Origin: Nitrososphaerales archaeon TH1920 | GTDB taxonomy: Archaea; Thermoproteota; Nitrososphaeria; Nitrososphaerales; Nitrososphaeraceae | DNA: 18,043 bases | Direction: 5' to 3' | Assembly (NCBI GenBank): GCA_014523495.1 | Contig: JAATVM010000017.1 | Location: 1 to 18,043, forward strand | Shown: positions 13,909 through 18,043 of the stretch, one piece after another | How positions within the stretch are numbered: the stretch's first letter is position 1 | Layout of the letters: every line of letters starts with the position of its first letter | Notes under the pieces: model-generated | Databases searched by the model: none | The model's input: only the letters and a program-made list of their open reading frames with translations | Told to the model about the DNA's origin: nothing | Program-made: the position numbers and the translations under genes

Positions 13909-15420
13909 CTAATTTGTATTTGATCCAAATATTCTATCAAAATATTCAGATTGTTCATTGACTATTTGTGCAGATTCGCCTTCGTCAACACCTGCCAGAT
14001 TCTTTGCTAATCTTTTCTTGTACCCTATCTGCATTTGTCTGGCAATTTGTATCCTTTGTGCTTGTGGCGACCCTGCACCATGCATTGATTCGGTGAGATA
14101 CCCAACGGCGTTTCGTCCAAGAGTCATATTTTCAATAAGTCTCAAAATACGAATTCTATTTTCTGTCGAAACACCTTTGCGTCCCTTTAAGTATTTTTCA
14201 AGAAGTGGTCCTGTTTTAGGACTACGAAAGTCTTTTTCAGAAGGCATAGTAACCATCAGTCCTCCAGCTATATCTTGCGCCAGTCTACCGATTTCATATG
14301 GGAACCTTGTTACATTGTGTTTACAGACATTGGCCAACATGTCGTCATTTTGATAATTCCCTGACATGGTTTTATGTGCCTGGTATGATGATGCTATTCC
14401 AGCACCGAAGATAGTTTCATTTAGGTGTGTCATTTCGACTAGTTTATCTTTAATATGTGACGCATTTGAAATTCCGTTATAGTCAGCTATTGAAGCGGCG
14501 GCACCTATTAGTACATCGCCTAATCCGGTCTTACAAACATAGCTACGTCTATGATAACATGTAAACCTCTCAACTAGCATTGAAGCAAATTCGTATTCTC
14601 CATCCATGAATATTAATTCATTTGGAATGAACGCATTATCAAAAATAATCATTGCCTCTTGCCCAGAAAATTTAGAATTCCCAGCATCTAAATCACCACT
14701 TTCCATACTCCGAGTGTCGCAGGATTGCCTTCCGTAGATATAAGTAATTCCTTCTGCATCTGCGGGTATTGCGCCTACAATTGCATATTGTTTATCTTCA
14801 TCTCTTAATCTCATAGTGGGCATCACCAGTATCCAGTGTGAATTGATGCATCCAGTTTGATGTGCCTTTGCACCAGAAATGTAAATACCATTTTGGTCTC
14901 TCTTTGAAACATGTACAAATAGATCTGGATCTTCTTGCTGTGAGGGACTTAGACTTCTGTCACCTTTAACGTCTGTCATGGCACCTCCAATAACAAAGTT
15001 CTCCTCTTGCATTTTTTCTACAAACTTTTTAAAACGGCCGTGATATGGAGTTCCGAATTTTTTATCAATTTCAAAGGTCGTGGAATACAATGAATTTAGT
15101 GCGTCCATGCCCACACATCTTTGAAAACAGGTCCCTGTAAGTTGCCCAAGTTTCCTCTGCATCCTATTTTGATTAACGAGATCTTCAGCACTTTCAGCAA
15201 TATGCAAAAATCTGTTTACTTGATTACCTGTTAATGAAGACTGTGCTGATGCCAATTCAGGATCTTTAGTAGCTAGATCGTATGATTCAGCTACCGCATT
15301 AATTGATGGCCTTATCATAGGGTGATCTACAGGTTCATTTACTAATTCACCAAAAAGGTAAACCTTCATTTTCCGCCCTCTCAAGCTTTGAATATACTCT
15401 TCTCCTGTACTAATCGGCAT
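13909..15420 (-). CDS. abfD: 4-hydroxybutyryl-CoA dehydratase
   Basis: 503 residues. The enzyme dehydrates 4-hydroxybutyryl-CoA to crotonyl-CoA using FAD and a [4Fe-4S] cluster, the key step of the thaumarchaeal 3-hydroxypropionate/4-hydroxybutyrate CO2-fixation cycle. Cluster ligands expected from the Clostridium enzyme (C99, C103, H292, C299) are seen as C98-x3-C102 and H290/C296; the last pair is one residue closer than in Clostridium. Flavin-fold motifs such as HQTGCINSHWILVMPT and GDVLIGAAASIADYNG are also present. An ORF continues 44 codons upstream, but the start at 15420 (MPISTGEEYIQSLRG) is the family N-terminus, and a strong TATA box is about 31 nt before it. Downstream genes are apt and mtnP, with a 117-bp gap. 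Confidence 0.94.
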   Translation of the reverse strand: MPISTGEEYIQSLRGRKMKVYLFGELVNEPVDHPMIRPSINAVAESYDLATKDPELASAQSSLTGNQVNRFLHIAESAEDLVNQNRMQRKLGQLTGTCFQRCVGMDALNSLYSTTFEIDKKFGTPYHGRFKKFVEKMQEENFVIGGAMTDVKGDRSLSPSQQEDPDLFVHVSKRDQNGIYISGAKAHQTGCINSHWILVMPTMRLRDEDKQYAIVGAIPADAEGITYIYGRQSCDTRSMESGDLDAGNSKFSGQEAMIIFDNAFIPNELIFMDGEYEFASMLVERFTCYHRRSYVCKTGLGDVLIGAAASIADYNGISNASHIKDKLVEMTHLNETIFGAGIASSYQAHKTMSGNYQNDDMLANVCKHNVTRFPYEIGRLAQDIAGGLMVTMPSEKDFRSPKTGPLLEKYLKGRKGVSTENRIRILRLIENMTLGRNAVGYLTESMHGAGSPQAQRIQIARQMQIGYKKRLAKNLAGVDEGESAQIVNEQSEYFDRIFGSNTN

Positions 15421-15446
15421 GATATAATTAGAATGCACCAAGATAA

Positions 15447-15456
15447 TATTTATATA
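15447..15456 (-). promoter_or_regulatory. TATA box of the 4-hydroxybutyryl-CoA dehydratase gene
   Basis: On the minus strand this reads TATATAAATA, centred about 31 nt before the ATG at 15420. It is a near-ideal archaeal TATA box in the short gap after the L40e gene, implying strong independent transcription of this central carbon-fixation gene. Confidence 0.7.
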
Positions 15457-15497
15457 TTGTTTAAAAAACAGGAAAATTCCAAAATGGAAGAAATGAC

Positions 15498-15665
15498 TTA
15501 CTTCTTTGCGCCTAATGTCCTGTTTTTCAGTCTCATGTTCTTTCCATGGCATTTCCTACACCTTGAAGCAAGTATGGGATTTTTACCCCCACAATCAAAG
15601 CATATCTTATAAAATAACCTTCGCTGTTGCGCAATATGTTTTTTATTGCTATCAGTTATTGGCAT
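15498..15665 (-). CDS. rpl40e: 50S ribosomal protein L40e
   Basis: A 55-residue ribosomal protein found by reading the minus strand upstream of the dehydratase. It begins MPITDSNKKHIAQQRRLFYK and contains the zinc ribbon C22-x2-C25...C36-x2-C39 (ICFDCGGKNPILASRCRKCH), then KNMRLKNRTLGAKK, which matches the archaeal/eukaryotic L40e pattern closely. In eukaryotes L40 is made fused to ubiquitin; here, as in other archaea, it stands alone. The protein lies on the large subunit near the GTPase-associated and sarcin-ricin regions. It ends 77 bp before the dehydratase ATG. Confidence 0.93.
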   Translation of the reverse strand: MPITDSNKKHIAQQRRLFYKICFDCGGKNPILASRCRKCHGKNMRLKNRTLGAKK

Positions 15666-15920
15666 GGAGATAATTTTTTTATCCTAAATTTTTGTTTTTC
15701 GAATTTTAGATTAAATATTTAATTTAGGCAGGTTTCCCAATTAACCTATTTGTATTATGAGATTAATGGACATAGCTCTGGAACTTTTTTGTGATAAAAA
15801 TATCAATTCTTGAATCAGCAGAGTTTCACTGAGACATGAGGCTAACTACAAATCTAAATCGATTCTTGATTTGCGATTTATGATGAAAACCTTATCTGCA
15901 ATGACCTTGTTAATAATAAT

Positions 15921-16073
15921 ATGTCTGCTGAGCAGTCAAGCAAAACTGCTGAAGGGATAAATAGATGGAAATGTGAAATTTGTGGAAAATCCTTTGATAA
16001 TGTCGACATGTTAAATTACCACAACCTACTCGAACACAGCGAACACAAGAGGCCTCCCATTGGAATTGGATGA
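15921..16073 (+). CDS. 50-residue single-finger C2H2 protein
   Basis: A short reading frame starting at an ATG encodes a disordered polar lead (SAEQSSKTAEG) and then one classical finger, WKCEICGKSFDNVDMLNYH...H, with C18, C21, H34 and H39 spaced C-x2-C-x12-H-x4-H and the usual Phe and Leu core positions. A short HKRPPIGIG tail follows. The exact finger match in so short a frame makes chance unlikely. It could bind nucleic acid or a protein partner; no further domain is present. Upstream about 255 bp hold no recognisable gene. Confidence 0.8.
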   Translation: MSAEQSSKTAEGINRWKCEICGKSFDNVDMLNYHNLLEHSEHKRPPIGIG

Positions 16074-16149
16074 AAATAGGTCTTTTTCTCGGCTTCTAGT
16101 TTTACGACCCTTTCTTTCACTTATGTGATATTAGTCGTTTAGGAGACAT

Positions 16150-16311
16150 ATGAAAAAGTCCGAATATTTGACAAGAATGATTTATACTAATTTGTTGGGC
16201 ACGCTAATTTTACCAAAGATCGTACTCCCATTCTTGTATACAGTTCAAACTCTTCTATTGGTTAGCAAATTTTATTACTCATATAGGTATTATATGACAA
16301 ATGTTTGGTAA
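16150..16311 (+). CDS. possible 53-residue membrane peptide
   Basis: An ATG frame preceded by AGGAG 5 nt upstream, a good Shine-Dalgarno match and unusual here, encodes MKKSEYLTRMIYTNLLGTLI and continues with a hydrophobic stretch (ILPKIVLPFLYTVQTLLLV, about residues 20-38) that could span the membrane once, then Tyr-rich FYYSYRYY. Its end overlaps the start of the next zinc-finger gene by 11 bp. No family recognised. AT-rich sequence easily yields hydrophobic frames, so this could be chance. Confidence 0.35.
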   Translation: MKKSEYLTRMIYTNLLGTLILPKIVLPFLYTVQTLLLVSKFYYSYRYYMTNVW

Positions 16312-16447
16312 GGCGAAATGTAAAATATGTGGACAGAATATTAGATTTGCGCTTAGACACTTGAAACAAAAACATCCTGAGACTTTAGAAGATGAAGACA
16401 TTGTGAATTTACGAATGGAAAATATTATGAGAAAATACTTTACATAG
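16301..16447 (+). CDS. 48-residue zinc-finger-like protein
   Basis: ATG frame encoding MFGKAKCKICGQNIRFALRH and then LKQKHPETLEDEDIVNLRMENIMRKYFT. C7, C10, H20 and H25 have C-x2-C-x9-H-x4-H spacing, shorter in the loop than the classical finger but compatible with a zinc site; the rest is an acidic helix. It resembles the single-finger proteins common in ammonia-oxidising archaea. It overlaps the possible membrane peptide by 11 bp and lies upstream of rlmE by about 160 bp, with rlmE having its own TATA-like element. Role unknown. Confidence 0.72.
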   Translation: MFGKAKCKICGQNIRFALRHLKQKHPETLEDEDIVNLRMENIMRKYFT

Positions 16448-16604
16448 TAATAATTGGATTTGTTATATGCTGATTATTATGTTATATGAAATACAATTCA
16501 TTCAAGTTACGAACTATGGAGAAATAATAACAGAATATGAATTTCAATAAAACTTCTAAATTTAAAATTAAATATGAAATAAGGACACAAATCAGTTTTA
16601 TTAT

Positions 16605-17213
16605 ATGAAAATAGAAAATGCCTTAAGAGATCAATATAGAAAGTTAGCAAGAGATGAAGGCTATCGCAGTAGGTCTTCATATAAGCTGTTAGAACTCAAC
16701 AAAAAATACAATATATTAAAGAAAGACGACAGCATTTTAGATATCGGTTGCGCTCCAGGAGGATGGCTGCAAGTTTCAAAGAAATATTCTGATCCAAATG
16801 GAAAAGTTGTTGGGATAGATATAAATCCAGTTAAACCCATCCAGGGCATTTCCATAATTCAGGCAGACATTGAGGATCCGAACATCGTGCAAATTATCAA
16901 GAAAAGATTTCCAACTCCATTTGACGTGGTTTTATCTGATTTATCTCCCAAGGTTAGTGGTATTTGGCATTTTGATCATGAAAGGCAGATTTCACTTTCC
17001 TTAACTGCTTTGCAGATATCAACAAAAATTTTGAAGCCTGGAGGCATTGCCGTATTTAAAATTTTTCAGGGCAAATATTCTAGCAATGTTAAACAAGAGG
17101 CATCTAAAGTATTTTCGAAAGTAACAACAAGCAAGCCCAAAGCAAGTAGACAAAAAAGTAGTGAATTTTATCTTGTTTGTTCATCCTTTAGTGGCAACGA
17201 TACAATAGCATAA
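16605..17213 (+). CDS. rlmE: 23S rRNA (uridine-2'-O-)methyltransferase RlmE/FtsJ
   Basis: A 202-residue SAM-dependent methyltransferase of the FtsJ family that 2'-O-methylates a uridine in the large-subunit A-loop (U2552 in E. coli). The catalytic K-D-K-E tetrad is visible: K27 in SRSSYKLLEL, D112 in VVLSDLSPKVSG, K152 in GIAVFKIFQG, and E187 in KSSEFYLV. The SAM-binding loop is ILDIGCAPGGWLQVSKKY at about 44-61. Length is as expected. The ATG lies about 27 nt after an ATTAAATATGAAAT element, consistent with a leaderless transcript. The neighbouring L40e gene and tRNA give a translation-related setting. Confidence 0.95.
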   Translation: MKIENALRDQYRKLARDEGYRSRSSYKLLELNKKYNILKKDDSILDIGCAPGGWLQVSKKYSDPNGKVVGIDINPVKPIQGISIIQADIEDPNIVQIIKKRFPTPFDVVLSDLSPKVSGIWHFDHERQISLSLTALQISTKILKPGGIAVFKIFQGKYSSNVKQEASKVFSKVTTSKPKASRQKSSEFYLVCSSFSGNDTIA

Positions 17214-17249
17214 CAACTCTGAAAAAATAGTTCTAGTCAAAAAACAAAA

Positions 17250-17408
17250 TTAAAGTGATTCTCCGACTCCAGGAGTTTCCTTTTCAAGTTTAGCAATTTT
17301 CTTTGCTAGATTCTCCATAGTACCTGGAACATGACATTTACACATACAATCCGCACATTCAAGGTGCCTATTACTTTTGCAATCACCTGAAATGCAAGTA
17401 GTGCTCAT
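17250..17408 (-). CDS. 52-residue Cys-rich, probably zinc-binding, protein
   Basis: Short minus-strand frame encoding MSTTCISGDCKSNRHLECAD and then CMCKCHVPGT, followed by a helical tail MENLAKKIAKLEKETPGVGESL. Six cysteines (5, 10, 18, 21, 23, 25) plus H15 and H26 fall in the first 26 residues, enough for one or two zinc (or copper) sites; the tail is amphipathic and could form a coiled coil. A CTATAATATG TATA-like element lies about 28 nt before the ATG. I do not recognise the family. It is convergent with rlmE. Confidence 0.72.
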   Translation of the reverse strand: MSTTCISGDCKSNRHLECADCMCKCHVPGTMENLAKKIAKLEKETPGVGESL

Positions 17409-17595
17409 CAATATTGATGATAGAGTTATGCATATTATAGTCTTTTCTCAGATTGCGTCTAAGATGCCCATTCAATTTAAAATCTTTTACACTAAATTCA
17501 ACTACTTAATACTTTAGAAAGAATTTATTTAATGAATAATATGTAACTTCCTACCTTACTGCTTAAATTTGATGTTTTATATTTCAAATTAACCA

Positions 17596-17751
17596 ATGAA
17601 AGACTATGATTTAAGATCAATTTGGATATGTAAAGAATGTAGATCCACATTCTCATTTCGTTCTGATGTTGAAGATCACGTCGAAAAATTGGGACATAGC
17701 AACATAAATGAATATGACATGATATCTGGAAAACTTTTAGGTAGAGAGTAA
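17596..17751 (+). CDS. 51-residue single-finger C2H2 protein
   Basis: Starts at an ATG and encodes MKDYDLRSIWICKECRSTFS, then FRSDVEDHVEKLGH and a short tail NINEYDMISGKLLGRE. C12, C15, H28 and H34 form C-x2-C-x12-H-x5-H with the expected Phe core. The length and single finger match the gene at 15921. The frame on the opposite strand is longer but has no protein-like signature. It lies between the Cys-rich gene and tRNA-Ser. Function unknown. Confidence 0.78.
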   Translation: MKDYDLRSIWICKECRSTFSFRSDVEDHVEKLGHSNINEYDMISGKLLGRE

Positions 17752-17809
17752 TTTCGTACTCAATGTCAAATTTCTCAAGAATTTCAATCAATCTGATAAT
17801 AATTAATAC

Positions 17810-17819
17810 TTAATATAAA
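17810..17819 (+). promoter_or_regulatory. TATA box of tRNA-Ser
   Basis: TTAATATAAA is centred about 27 nt before the first base of the tRNA, the usual archaeal distance. Confidence 0.6.
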
Positions 17820-17841
17820 GAAAAAATTGAGTAGATTTTGA

Positions 17842-17943
17842 GCCGGGGTCGCCTAGCCTGGTAGGGCGCAAGCCTGGAATAAAATAGGTACCGAGAGCTT
17901 GTGACCTGTGAAGGTCTCGAGGGTTCAAATCCCTCTCCCGGCG
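17842..17943 (+). tRNA. tRNA-Ser(GGA) with a 16-nt intron
   Basis: Acceptor stem GCCGGGG pairs with TCCCGGC; D arm stem GCCT/GGGC, anticodon stem CAAGC/GCTTG, a long variable arm (GACCT-GTGA-AGGTC) and T arm GAGGG-TTCAAAT-CCCTC are all present, with discriminator G. The class II variable arm and G73 identify a serine tRNA, and anticodon GGA (17876-17878) reads UCC/UCU. The anticodon loop is interrupted after position 37 by an intron of about 16 nt (17880-17895), the usual archaeal site; removing it leaves a seven-base loop CTGGAAA. The intron does not give a perfect bulge-helix-bulge: only T33-G35 pair cleanly with CCG. The CCA end is not encoded. Confidence 0.93.
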
Positions 17944-18043
17944 CTTTAATCCAGGGTTCAAGAGGTGTTCTTAAAAGCTAAGATAATTTGATTAATTTTA
18001 GATTCTAAGGTTATGGCTGAAAACTGAAGATAATGATGGTCGC

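Noticed and set aside
15421..15552. 44-codon N-terminal extension of the dehydratase
   Set aside because: The extension crosses the TATA box and the L40e gene in another frame, and the family N-terminus starts at 15420.
15388..15612. Plus-strand 74-codon frame over L40e
   Set aside because: Opposite-strand shadow of L40e and the dehydratase start; the minus strand has the clear ribosomal zinc ribbon.
15880..15960. Signal-peptide-like short frame (MMKTLSAMTLLIIICLLSS) and box C/D-like ATGATGA...CTGA
   Set aside because: The frame stops after about 26 residues and overlaps the finger gene; the guide and D' spacing do not fit a C/D RNA.
17525..17791. Minus-strand 88-codon frame
   Set aside because: Lies opposite the C2H2 gene at 17596, which has an exact finger motif; the minus frame has no recognisable signature.
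17944..18043. Second T-arm-like GGTTCAAGA after the tRNA and a possible gene start at ATG 18033
   Set aside because: No acceptor or other tRNA arms can be formed around it, and only three codons of the possible gene are in the window.

Overview
The window looks like the chromosome of an AT-rich ammonia-oxidising archaeon (Thaumarchaeota/Nitrososphaeria). A low-GC soil lineage such as Nitrosocosmicus would fit, but that is inference. Supporting evidence is an archaeal-length PurA, a 4-hydroxybutyryl-CoA dehydratase of the 3-hydroxypropionate/4-hydroxybutyrate CO2-fixation cycle, archaeal-type DUF373, DUF424, KH-domain (Pno1/Dim2-like) and L40e proteins, a DUF6659 protein, and an intron-containing tRNA-Ser. 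TATA boxes sit about 26-30 nt ahead of many start codons, many of which are TTG, which points to leaderless transcripts.

Layout. Positions 1-2.8 kb hold an alkyladenine DNA glycosylase, a two-finger C2H2 protein, a YggX-like protein with four added cysteines, two unrecognised proteins (one with a His-rich tail) and a DUF6659 protein. Positions 2.99-5.5 kb hold a nucleotide-synthesis run: purA, an unrecognised gene, then pyrF. Positions 5.6-8.3 kb, on the minus strand, hold a NUDIX hydrolase, a small ORF with an unclear start, a cis-prenyltransferase and a DUF373 membrane protein. Positions 8.5-9.5 kb hold DUF424 and a two-KH protein. From 9.5 to 9.8 kb there is no confident gene. Positions 9.8-11.3 kb hold a divergent ubiX/pfkB pair sharing a 42-bp promoter region. 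Positions 11.4-12.5 kb hold a small winged-helix regulator and two overlapping unknown genes. Positions 12.5-13.8 kb, minus strand, hold MTA phosphorylase and adenine phosphoribosyltransferase. Positions 13.9-15.4 kb hold 4-hydroxybutyryl-CoA dehydratase. Positions 15.5-18 kb hold ribosomal protein L40e, several very small zinc-finger or Cys-rich proteins, RlmE and tRNA-Ser(GGA).

How they work together. The phosphorylase and APRT together recycle methylthioadenosine to AMP, and PurA and PyrF make AMP precursor and UMP. L40e, RlmE, the KH protein, DUF424 and the tRNA all concern the ribosome or translation. The most unusual feature is the number of tiny zinc-binding proteins: four C2H2-type genes, a 52-residue Cys-rich protein, a Cys-bearing YggX relative and L40e. 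Several are under 60 residues and easily missed. No CRISPR array, insertion sequence or prophage is visible.
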